From: an uncultured Bacteroidales bacterium
GTDB taxonomy: Bacteria > Bacteroidota > Bacteroidia > Bacteroidales > UBA932
Length of the DNA: 15,861 nt
Assembly: GCA_945874815.1 (NCBI GenBank)
Contig: CAMCIE010000005.1
Coordinates: 1 to 15,861 of the forward strand
Direction of reading: 5' to 3'
Shown here: positions 7,232 to 13,451 of the stretch, in pieces
Layout: each line of letters begins with the position of its first letter
Numbering within the stretch: the first letter of the stretch is position 1
The notes under the pieces: model-generated
Databases searched by the model: none
The model's input: only the letters and a program-made list of their open reading frames with translations
What the model was told of the DNA's origin: nothing
Program-made: the position numbers and the translations under genes

Positions 7232-8432
7232 TTACGACAATAAATTTGACCAGATGATTAAGTCCATCCTGGAAGAAGGACAGGAAGAAGTTCCTGCCGG
7301 TATCTGGGAGGGGGTTTCGTCTGGAATAGATAAGATTGAGCGACGCAAGAAAGTGCTGGTCATCTTCAGAAGAACGGCAATCGGAGCGGCAGTCGCAGCA
7401 TCCCTTATCCTGGGATTCTTCTTCGGCATGGTTGACAATAAGGTTGTCCCTGAAGACGAGGATATGATTGCGCTGGTCTCCCCTGCCGCCACGGAAAACA
7501 TCGAGCAAACATCTGATTCCCAGCTCATTGCCATGGTTGAAATACCAGAAGTCAACATCAGCAAAGCATCATCGGCAACGGTTACAACAGAAACGGCATC
7601 TGCCGAAAGCCCGGCAGCTTCTGCCCCTTCTGATGATATCGTAACAACCGAAAGCATAGATCAGTCTGAGCAAACGCCTGACTCTGAAGAAATTGCACAG
7701 TCATCAAAGGCCGATAACGCTCCATCTTCCGGAAGATACGACAGAATCAACTGGGAACAAGACGAGCAGAAGGACAAAAGGAAAGTCAAGGCAGCAATAG
7801 AAATTTCAGGTCTTGCAGGCACCAACAGCACAAAGCCGAAAAGCGGATTCGGGCTTATGAAACGCCCGACACTTCCTTCTTCCGAAGTATCCACAGGTAT
7901 CACAGAGAACAGCACAGGCAGCACTTTCGGAATCCCGGTTTCATTCGGTCTTGGAGTAAGATTTGACCTGACACCGAGGTGGTCCGTATCCACAGGAGTC
8001 AGATACAGCCTGCTTGAAAGGAAGTTTTACGGAACATACACCTTGGTCGATGAGGACGGCAACATTGCCAAGAGCGAATCATCGGACATCCGCAACAGCC
8101 AGCACTATTTCGGCATTCCTGTCAACGTTGCATTCAACATTATCAACAAAGACTATCTTCGCTTCTATGCCTATGCCGGAGGTGCCGTGGAAAAATGTCT
8201 TGCTGACAAATACAATATACTCAGCAGCAATACAATACACGTTGAAAATGTCAAAGGTGCCCAGCTCTCAGTGAATGTTGGAGCAGGCGTTGAATTCCTT
8301 GCAGGCAAACACCTCGGCATCTATCTGGATCCAAGTCTGAGATATTATTTCAATAACGGACAGCCTACCAGCATCAGAACAGTCAGGCCATTGATGCTGG
8401 GCTTTGAAGCAGGTTTGAGATTCAGACTCTAA
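7224..8432 (+). CDS. Dual membrane-spanning anti-sigma factor candidate (Dma-like), inner-membrane helix plus outer-membrane beta-barrel
   Basis: Probable anti-sigma factor of 402 residues that would hold the upstream ECF factor and sense the outer membrane. In order: a cytoplasmic N-terminus (1-49; FDQMIKSILEEG and PAGIWEGVSSGID, the usual style of Bacteroidota anti-sigma N-termini, without a zinc motif); one hydrophobic helix (50-70, preceded by RRKK...RR); an acidic Ser/Thr/Glu/Ala-rich linker (71-188); and a barrel (about 189-402) in which eight amphipathic strands can be marked, ending GFEAGLRFRL. A single chain crossing both membranes matches the Dma family described in Bacteroides thetaiotaomicron. 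The ATG at 7224 is chosen because it overlaps the sigma stop (ATGGTTGA); the frame is also open upstream from 7107, but that is sigma-gene sequence. The 3' end overlaps mlaF tail-to-tail. The function is inferred from architecture and neighbour. Confidence 0.82.
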   Translation: MVDYDNKFDQMIKSILEEGQEEVPAGIWEGVSSGIDKIERRKKVLVIFRRTAIGAAVAASLILGFFFGMVDNKVVPEDEDMIALVSPAATENIEQTSDSQLIAMVEIPEVNISKASSATVTTETASAESPAASAPSDDIVTTESIDQSEQTPDSEEIAQSSKADNAPSSGRYDRINWEQDEQKDKRKVKAAIEISGLAGTNSTKPKSGFGLMKRPTLPSSEVSTGITENSTGSTFGIPVSFGLGVRFDLTPRWSVSTGVRYSLLERKFYGTYTLVDEDGNIAKSESSDIRNSQHYFGIPVNVAFNIINKDYLRFYAYAGGAVEKCLADKYNILSSNTIHVENVKGAQLSVNVGAGVEFLAGKHLGIYLDPSLRYYFNNGQPTSIRTVRPLMLGFEAGLRFRL

Positions 8433-9184
8433 CCTCTGCCTTCGATAATATTTCTGGCAAGAGTATTCGAGCAGACAAAATCTCTCAATTCCTGACAATC
8501 GGTGTTGAGGATTGTATTTTTGTCTCCCTGCCACAACATCGACCCTTTGTAGATGAATCCGATCTTGTCACCCATTTCAAGGATTGAGTTCATGTCGTGG
8601 GTATTGACCACCGTGGTCATGTTGAACTCCTTCGTCAAATCACTTATCAGTCTGTCTATCAATATGGAAGTGTAGGGATCCAGACCTGAATTCGGCTCAT
8701 CGCAGAAAAGATACTGGGGATTCAGGGCAATGGCTCTCGCTATTCCTACCCTTTTCTGCATACCGCCGCTGAGCTCATTCGGATATTTGTCATCTGAGCC
8801 TGTTACATGTACTTTGTCAAGAAAATATCTGGCTCTTTCCTTCTTTTCAGAGACTGACCAGTCAGTGAAGAAGTCCATAGGAAACATTACATTCTCAAGT
8901 ACGGTGGCAAAATCGAAGAGTGCGCTTCCCTGAAAAAGGATTCCGATTCTCTGCCTCAATGACTTTTTCTCATAATAGGACATTTCGGACAATTTCTTGT
9001 CGCCATAGCAGATGTCACCGCTGTCAGGCTCAAGAAGTCCTATGAGGTTTTTCAAAAGCACCGTCTTGCCGGAACCGCTGGCACCGATTATCATATTGCA
9101 TTTCCCGGGCTCATACTGGACATTGATGTCCTTCAATACCTGAACCCCGTCAAAACTTTTATTCAGATTTTCAACCTTGATCAT
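8429..9184 (-). CDS. mlaF: MlaF-like ABC transporter ATP-binding protein
   Basis: Cytoplasmic ATPase of the MCE/Mla phospholipid transport system, 251 residues, normal length. Walker A is GASGSGKT (34-41), the Q-loop is Gln85 in GILFQGSALFDFATVLENV (a stretch typical of MlaF), the signature is LSGGM (138-142), Walker B is LFCDEP (Asp162, Glu163), and the switch histidine is His196. It follows the permease gene after 25 nt on the same strand, so the two are co-transcribed. Its stop (TAG) overlaps the stop of the Dma-like gene on the other strand by 4 nt, leaving no room for a terminator. No MCE-domain (MlaD) gene is adjacent, so the substrate-binding part must be encoded elsewhere. The symbol is given by homology. 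Confidence 0.9.
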   Translation of the reverse strand: MIKVENLNKSFDGVQVLKDINVQYEPGKCNMIIGASGSGKTVLLKNLIGLLEPDSGDICYGDKKLSEMSYYEKKSLRQRIGILFQGSALFDFATVLENVMFPMDFFTDWSVSEKKERARYFLDKVHVTGSDDKYPNELSGGMQKRVGIARAIALNPQYLFCDEPNSGLDPYTSILIDRLISDLTKEFNMTTVVNTHDMNSILEMGDKIGFIYKGSMLWQGDKNTILNTDCQELRDFVCSNTLARNIIEGRG

Positions 9185-9209
9185 AATTTGTCTGTTTGGA
9201 TTGATGACA

Positions 9210-9956
9210 TCAATAGAGCATCAATTGCGTAACGATGAGGTCCGACATCAATATCAGAATGCTGGTTATCACTATGGACTTCGTGCTGGAATGTCCCACT
9301 CCAAGTGAACCTCCGTGGGCATAATATCCGTTGAATGCCGCAATGGAAGCAATCATGAAGCAGAACAGTGACATCTTGAAGCCACCGTAAAATACATAGA
9401 ATCCGTTCCAGAAGGATTTGATTCCGGTGATATATGAAGCAGTTGGAATAATCTGCGTTACATCGACTACAAGCCAGCCTCCAAGCAGTCCCAGAGCAAA
9501 GCTCATCAGCATCAGAAGCGGACTTAAAAGAGTGACAGACACCACTTTGGGCAAAACCAGAAAGCCGGCGGAATTGATACCCATCATGTCCATGGCATCG
9601 ATTTGCTCGGTAATCCTCATGCTGCCTATCTCGGAGGCTATGTTCGATCCCATCTTGCCCGCAAGAATGAGCGCCACCATGGTGGAGCAGAATTCAAGAA
9701 TGAGGCTTTCACGGACCATGTACCCTATGTACATCTTGTCAATTATCGGATTTTCAAGATTGGAAGCCGTCTGAATGACAAGCACTCCTCCTATGAATAC
9801 GGAAATTACCCCTACAATCAGTATGGATGACATTATGAGCTTATCGGTTTCCTTTATGAATTGCCTCCAGAAAATGCTCCATTTTTCAGGTTTCCGGAAA
9901 ACCATCTTTAAAAAAAGAAAATATCGTCCGACCGCCTCTATAGATTTTTTTAACAT
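9210..9956 (-). CDS. mlaE: MlaE-like phospholipid transport permease
   Basis: Inner-membrane permease of the MCE/Mla lipid transport system, 248 residues from the chosen ATG at 9956. The family hallmark is GSNIASEIGSMRITEQIDAM (residues 104-123), the coupling region facing the ATPase. Hydrophobic segments are near 44-64, 85-101, 135-163, 188-208 and 228-247, consistent with five or so membrane spans, preceded by an interfacial helix RKPEKWSIFWRQF. The frame runs on upstream to a GTG at 9992, but the ATG at 9956 is preferred because a promoter-like TAAATTTG lies at 9988-9981, inside the longer version. It heads the mlaE-mlaF operon and diverges from yifB. Confidence 0.9.
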   Translation of the reverse strand: MLKKSIEAVGRYFLFLKMVFRKPEKWSIFWRQFIKETDKLIMSSILIVGVISVFIGGVLVIQTASNLENPIIDKMYIGYMVRESLILEFCSTMVALILAGKMGSNIASEIGSMRITEQIDAMDMMGINSAGFLVLPKVVSVTLLSPLLMLMSFALGLLGGWLVVDVTQIIPTASYITGIKSFWNGFYVFYGGFKMSLFCFMIASIAAFNGYYAHGGSLGVGHSSTKSIVITSILILMSDLIVTQLMLY

Positions 9957-9961
9957 ACTGT

Positions 9962-9989
9962 CAAATTTATTTATCAGTGGCAAATTTAT
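9962..9989 (-). promoter_or_regulatory. Tandem TAnnTTTG elements upstream of mlaE
   Basis: On the minus strand the nonamer ATAAATTTG occurs twice, at 9989-9981 and 9970-9962, starts 19 nt apart. Each contains a perfect TAnnTTTG. The distal copy would start transcription near 9974, leaving an 18-nt leader to the ATG at 9956. No clear -33 TTTG is seen at the right distance. Confidence 0.45.
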
Positions 9990-10031
9990 CACATTTTTCT
10001 GTTTTTAGCAGTCCTTTCCGGAGGATAAAAC

Positions 10032-10039
10032 GATATTTG
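10032..10039 (+). promoter_or_regulatory. Weak candidate -7 element for yifB
   Basis: GATATTTG matches seven of eight positions of TAnnTTTG and would give a leader of about 39 nt before the ATG at 10085. There is no -33 element at the usual spacing. It lies in the 128-nt divergent gap between mlaE and yifB, which must hold a promoter for each side. Confidence 0.25.
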
Positions 10040-10084
10040 GCCCGTTATATCATTTTTGTAACCATCTGGAAAAGCGGTAAAATC

Positions 10085-11623
10085 ATGACTATCATTTACG
10101 GAGCAAAATGCATCGGCATCGAAGCTGTCCCTGTAACAGTGGAAATTGACATCACAAGCGGAATAGGAATCCACCTTGTCGGGCTGGCTGACGTGGCTGT
10201 GAAAGAGAGCCTTCTGAGGACTATCACTGCCCTTCAGTCCATGGCATTCAGGATTCCGGGAAGAAAAATCGTAATAAATCTGGCTCCGGCGGACATGCAT
10301 AAGAAAGGCAGCGGATACGATGTGCCCATTGCATTGGGCATCATTTCGGCATCCGGGCAGCGGCATCTGCCTCTTTTGGACAAGTACCTGGTAATGGGAG
10401 AGTTGGGACTTGACGGGTCGGTCAGGGAGATTCCCGGAGCTATTCCGACAGTGGAACTCGCGGCAAAAGCCGGGTTCAGAGGCTGCATCCTGCCAAGGAC
10501 ATCTGCACTGGAAGCCGTTGATTTCCAAAATATTGAAGTATATGGTGTGGACAATCTCGCCCAGATACTCGACATTCTGTCGGGAGAAGTGCCATGCACT
10601 CAATGGTTGGTGGAGAATATACACGGAGAGTATGAGGAAGGGCCTTCGCGGACAAATCTTGAGGGTATTCCGGATTTTGCTGAGATCATAGGCCAGGACT
10701 GCGCCAAAAGGGGTGCGGAAATTGCCGCTGCCGGAGGGCACAATATCATTCTCATCGGACCTCCCGGGTCGGGAAAGAGTTCCCTGGCAAAGGCTATGGC
10801 TGGAATCCTGCCTCCCATGAGTCTTGAAGAATCTATCCAGACGAGCAAGATTTATTCAGTTTCAGGCAGGGGCAATCTGACCGGAGGGCTGATCAGGTCA
10901 AGACCATTCCGGGCACCTCACTACAGCGCTTCAATTGCAGCATTGATTGGCGGAGGCTCAGGCAGCATCCTCCCCGGTGAAATATCCCTGGCTCACAACG
11001 GTATCCTGTTCCTCGACGAATTCTGTGAAGCTCCAAAGAGGACGCTGGAGGTGCTCAGGGGACCGATGGAAGACAGGAAAGTCGTGATTTCACGGTTGAA
11101 ATCCAAGATTGAGTTTCCGTCCGACTTCATGCTTGTAGCAGCTGCAAACCCCTGTCCTTGCGGATATTACGGAGAGGGTGAGCGATGCACCTGCACGCCT
11201 GCACAAAGATTATCCTATCTTTCGAGGCTTTCAGGTCCCATCATGGACAGGATTGACCTGCAAATATGGATGCATCCCATCAATCCGAAATTGCTGGTGG
11301 AGCGAAGAAGGTCCGAACCGAGCGAAGCCGTTGCCCGGAGGGTCCTCAGGGCAAGGGAAATTCAGAAAGAAAGGTTCATTGGTACGAATGTATTCTGCAA
11401 TGCAGCAATGGACAACAGGATGACGGAAACGTTCTGCAAGCTTGACAAGGCTTGCAGCAGTCTGCTTGAGAAAATCATAGAAAGACTTGGCTTGTCAGCA
11501 AGGGCATGTTCCCGGATCCTGAAACTTTCCCGCACCATAGCCGATCTTGAGGGGTCTGAGGACATTAAGCCGGGACACATCGCAGAAGCGGTCGGATACC
11601 GTTTCCTCGACCGCCAGATATGA
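10085..11623 (+). CDS. YifB/ComM-family Mg-chelatase-like AAA+ ATPase
   Basis: Cytoplasmic AAA+ protein of 512 residues. In naturally competent bacteria the family member ComM is a helicase aiding branch migration during transformation; the role in non-competent bacteria is unclear. The N-terminal ChlI-like domain (about 1-165) has GIGIHLVGLADVAVKES and NLAPADMHKKGSGYD. The AAA+ core has Walker A GPPGSGKS (225-232), Walker B GILFLDE (306-312) and the family cysteine cluster PCPCGYYG...CTC (Cys357, Cys359, Cys368, Cys370). The C-terminal Mg-chelatase domain (about 415-507) contains SARACSRILKLSRTIADLEG. The frame is open from 9977, but the first 36 codons are not family-like and cover the promoter region, so the ATG at 10085 (MTIIYGAKCIGIEA) is taken. 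tsaE follows on the same strand after 70 nt. Confidence 0.93.
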   Translation: MTIIYGAKCIGIEAVPVTVEIDITSGIGIHLVGLADVAVKESLLRTITALQSMAFRIPGRKIVINLAPADMHKKGSGYDVPIALGIISASGQRHLPLLDKYLVMGELGLDGSVREIPGAIPTVELAAKAGFRGCILPRTSALEAVDFQNIEVYGVDNLAQILDILSGEVPCTQWLVENIHGEYEEGPSRTNLEGIPDFAEIIGQDCAKRGAEIAAAGGHNIILIGPPGSGKSSLAKAMAGILPPMSLEESIQTSKIYSVSGRGNLTGGLIRSRPFRAPHYSASIAALIGGGSGSILPGEISLAHNGILFLDEFCEAPKRTLEVLRGPMEDRKVVISRLKSKIEFPSDFMLVAAANPCPCGYYGEGERCTCTPAQRLSYLSRLSGPIMDRIDLQIWMHPINPKLLVERRRSEPSEAVARRVLRAREIQKERFIGTNVFCNAAMDNRMTETFCKLDKACSSLLEKIIERLGLSARACSRILKLSRTIADLEGSEDIKPGHIAEAVGYRFLDRQI

Positions 11624-11663
11624 ATGGACTGAGCTTTTGTGCAGCCCCATTGTATATTTTTTG

Positions 11664-11671
11664 TATTTTTG
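11664..11671 (+). promoter_or_regulatory. Candidate -7 promoter element for tsaE
   Basis: TATTTTTG is a full TAnnTTTG match in the 70-nt yifB-tsaE gap. A TTTG lies at 11636-11639, but the 24-nt spacing is longer than the usual 19 or so. The start of transcription would be near 11678, giving a leader of about 16 nt to the ATG at 11694. Confidence 0.45.
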
Positions 11672-11693
11672 CGGGGATATGTGCAAAGATAGT

Positions 11694-12122
11694 ATGAAAC
11701 AGGAAATAACAATCAGGAATCTTGAAGATATTGACAGAGCTGCAGCCGAGTTTCTGTCAAAGATAGGAGACAACCGTCTGGTGGCCTTCTATGCTTCCAT
11801 GGGGGCAGGCAAGACGACATTCACCACAGCTCTTTGCCGGCAGCTGGGTGTGACGGACCCAGTCGGCTCGCCGACTTTCGCCATCATCAACGAATATATG
11901 AAGGCGGACGGAGAGCCGATGTACCATTTTGATTTTTATCGCATCAACAAACTCTCAGAGGCCATGGACATAGGGCTGGAAGACTATCTCTACAGCGGAT
12001 ATCTGTGCATAATGGAATGGCCGGAGAATGTCGGGGAACTTCTCCCGGAAGAAACTCTCAGGGTGAGCATCTGCGTGAACGCCGACGGCTCCAGGACTCT
12101 TTCATGGGAGAGCTCCGAATGA
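11694..12122 (+). CDS. tsaE: tRNA threonylcarbamoyladenosine biosynthesis ATPase TsaE
   Basis: Small cytoplasmic ATPase needed, with TsaB, TsaC and TsaD, for the t6A modification at position 37 of ANN-decoding tRNAs. It has 142 residues, the normal length. Visible motifs are the P-loop ASMGAGKTT (34-42), the VGSPTFAIINEY segment (57-68), MYHFDFYRI (76-84) and the IMEWPEN motif (106-112). The first P-loop glycine is Ala34, a small departure from GxxxxGKT. The frame is open upstream to 11547, but the ATG at 11694 gives a family-like N-terminus and lies just after a promoter element; the ATG at 11679 is a less likely alternative. The 3' end overlaps the convergent lipoprotein gene by 21 nt. Confidence 0.93.
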   Translation: MKQEITIRNLEDIDRAAAEFLSKIGDNRLVAFYASMGAGKTTFTTALCRQLGVTDPVGSPTFAIINEYMKADGEPMYHFDFYRINKLSEAMDIGLEDYLYSGYLCIMEWPENVGELLPEETLRVSICVNADGSRTLSWESSE

Positions 12123-13334
12123 TGAGACAGATGAGATGAACCCGTTGATTTTCAATGTCTGTTCATCTCCTTCCCTCCATATTGCAGGAAATCCCCCCTT
12201 GGTGGAGGAGAGTCCGATTGTCAGGATTCCGTCCACAAGGGCAGCCGGATTTTTCCCTATCGTGACATATCCTACGGGTAAGGCCGAAATTTCTCCATCC
12301 TTACTGATTATGCCGCCTCCGGACCCGGAATTGAGTATGCAGCAAAGGTTTCCTTCAATAAGGCCACAAAAAGACGGAGTAAAACCATCTGGAAAGACCT
12401 GATGGACAATGCCATCTTTCCAGATAACCGTCGTTACTGAGCCTCCTGTCCTTATAACTGCCTCAACATAAATACATTCCACCGATGGAATCAATCTTGC
12501 GGAAAGCACTGAAGACCCGGACGGGATGTCAAGAGCCGTAAGTTGCTCCCCATTGACAAGCAGCAGGCCTTCTATTCCTCTGACCCCGGCTATATATACA
12601 ACTGCATCCCCATGTGGGGCCACATCCCACACTTTCCTGATATCGTCCCTCATGGCAACTTGTTTCACAATCGTGTCATTTACAAGATAGTGCCTCTCCA
12701 GGGATGAATACTGAGATGAGACAGACTCACAGAAACAGAATGAAAGCTTGCCTTGTTCATCAATGTACAAACGCTCGTATGCGCGTGCATATTTCCTTGA
12801 AAGGAGGGTCTGGCCATTCTTTCTGAAGCTGAAACCACTGCCAGTCCTGGAATTGCCCAATGTATAGATGTCAGTCCCGTCCATTGTCAGGGCACAAATG
12901 TCCTCCCTTCCGCTGAAACGAAACGATTCAACACCATCCTGTTTTACAATTGTCTGTGTATCAGTAGAATATTCTGTAAAAAGATGACCTTGGACCATCA
13001 TGTGCATATCGGCATCCGAACTGACATTGTATTTATCTCCTACCGCAAGTTTCATCTTAGCCTTTCCGTCAGCATAGACCACAAGGGAGCATTTTACCTG
13101 ACCGGCCTCCGGATCCGACTTCCAATTATAACCGGGAGGATATTCCAGCGTGGTCATATAACAAACAGGCTTTGCTCCGGGATTGCCTCCATTTCCTCCC
13201 TGGGAAGGATGAATCCAGAGCCCGTTTGAATCATCCTCAGGAGCACCTACCTCGACTATTCCGCAAGATAAGGCCATAAACAGGGTGTGGAGGATGAGGC
13301 ATATTGATGTCTTTCTGATATTCCAGATTTCCAT
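12102..13334 (-). CDS. Unrecognised beta-rich exported protein, probable lipoprotein
   Basis: I do not recognise this 410-residue protein. The N-terminus (MEIWNIRKTSICLILHTLF, then MALSCG) is a signal sequence with a probable lipidation cysteine at residue 24; the ALSC box is not ideal. Next come an acidic Gly/Pro/Asn-rich spacer (EDDSNG...GGNGGNPG) and then almost only short beta strands and turns. Recurring units of the type V-W-x-D-G-I or V-N-G-E-Q-L with following hydrophobic strands (for example LLLVNGEQLTAL, TVIWKDGIVHQVF, GIISKDGEISALP, PAIWREGDEQTL) suggest a beta-propeller of several blades. It stands alone on its strand, is separated from the ispE operon by a terminator, and shows no clear promoter in the 42 nt before that hairpin. 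A surface or periplasmic role is inferred only from the leader. Confidence 0.75.
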   Translation of the reverse strand: MEIWNIRKTSICLILHTLFMALSCGIVEVGAPEDDSNGLWIHPSQGGNGGNPGAKPVCYMTTLEYPPGYNWKSDPEAGQVKCSLVVYADGKAKMKLAVGDKYNVSSDADMHMMVQGHLFTEYSTDTQTIVKQDGVESFRFSGREDICALTMDGTDIYTLGNSRTGSGFSFRKNGQTLLSRKYARAYERLYIDEQGKLSFCFCESVSSQYSSLERHYLVNDTIVKQVAMRDDIRKVWDVAPHGDAVVYIAGVRGIEGLLLVNGEQLTALDIPSGSSVLSARLIPSVECIYVEAVIRTGGSVTTVIWKDGIVHQVFPDGFTPSFCGLIEGNLCCILNSGSGGGIISKDGEISALPVGYVTIGKNPAALVDGILTIGLSSTKGGFPAIWREGDEQTLKINGFISSVSSFGALP

Positions 13335-13376
13335 GGCTTTTTTCCGGCAAAGGAAGCAGTATCGCGGGAGACAGAG

Positions 13377-13430
13377 TGATTAAAACAGAAAAAGTGCAAC
13401 GTTTTTCGTCACACTTTTCTGTTTTAATCA
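13377..13430 (-). terminator. Strong hairpin, probable bidirectional intrinsic terminator after ispE
   Basis: TGATTAAAACAGAAAAAGTG (13377-13396) pairs with CACTTTTCTGTTTTAATCA (13412-13430) over 19 bp with one bulged A. The loop can form a further ACG/CGT helix around TTTTT. On the minus strand the upper hairpin is followed by TTTTTCTGTTTT, and on the plus strand by TTTTCTGTTTT, so it could stop transcription both ways. It lies 21 nt after the ispE stop and shields the lipoprotein gene from the suf-ispE transcript. Confidence 0.8.
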
Positions 13431-13451
13431 GTTTTGAGCAAAGGCATTCTG

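Noticed and set aside
9957..9992. GTG start at 9992 for MlaE
   Set aside because: It would sit upstream of the transcription start predicted from the distal TAnnTTTG box; the ATG at 9956 fits better.
9977..10084. Possible 36-residue N-terminal extension of YifB
   Set aside because: It does not resemble the family N-terminus, overlaps the divergent promoter region, and the ATG at 10085 gives the standard length.
11547..11693. Possible longer N-terminus of TsaE
   Set aside because: It overlaps the yifB 3' end and contains a strong -7 promoter element; the ATG at 11694 gives the usual TsaE length.
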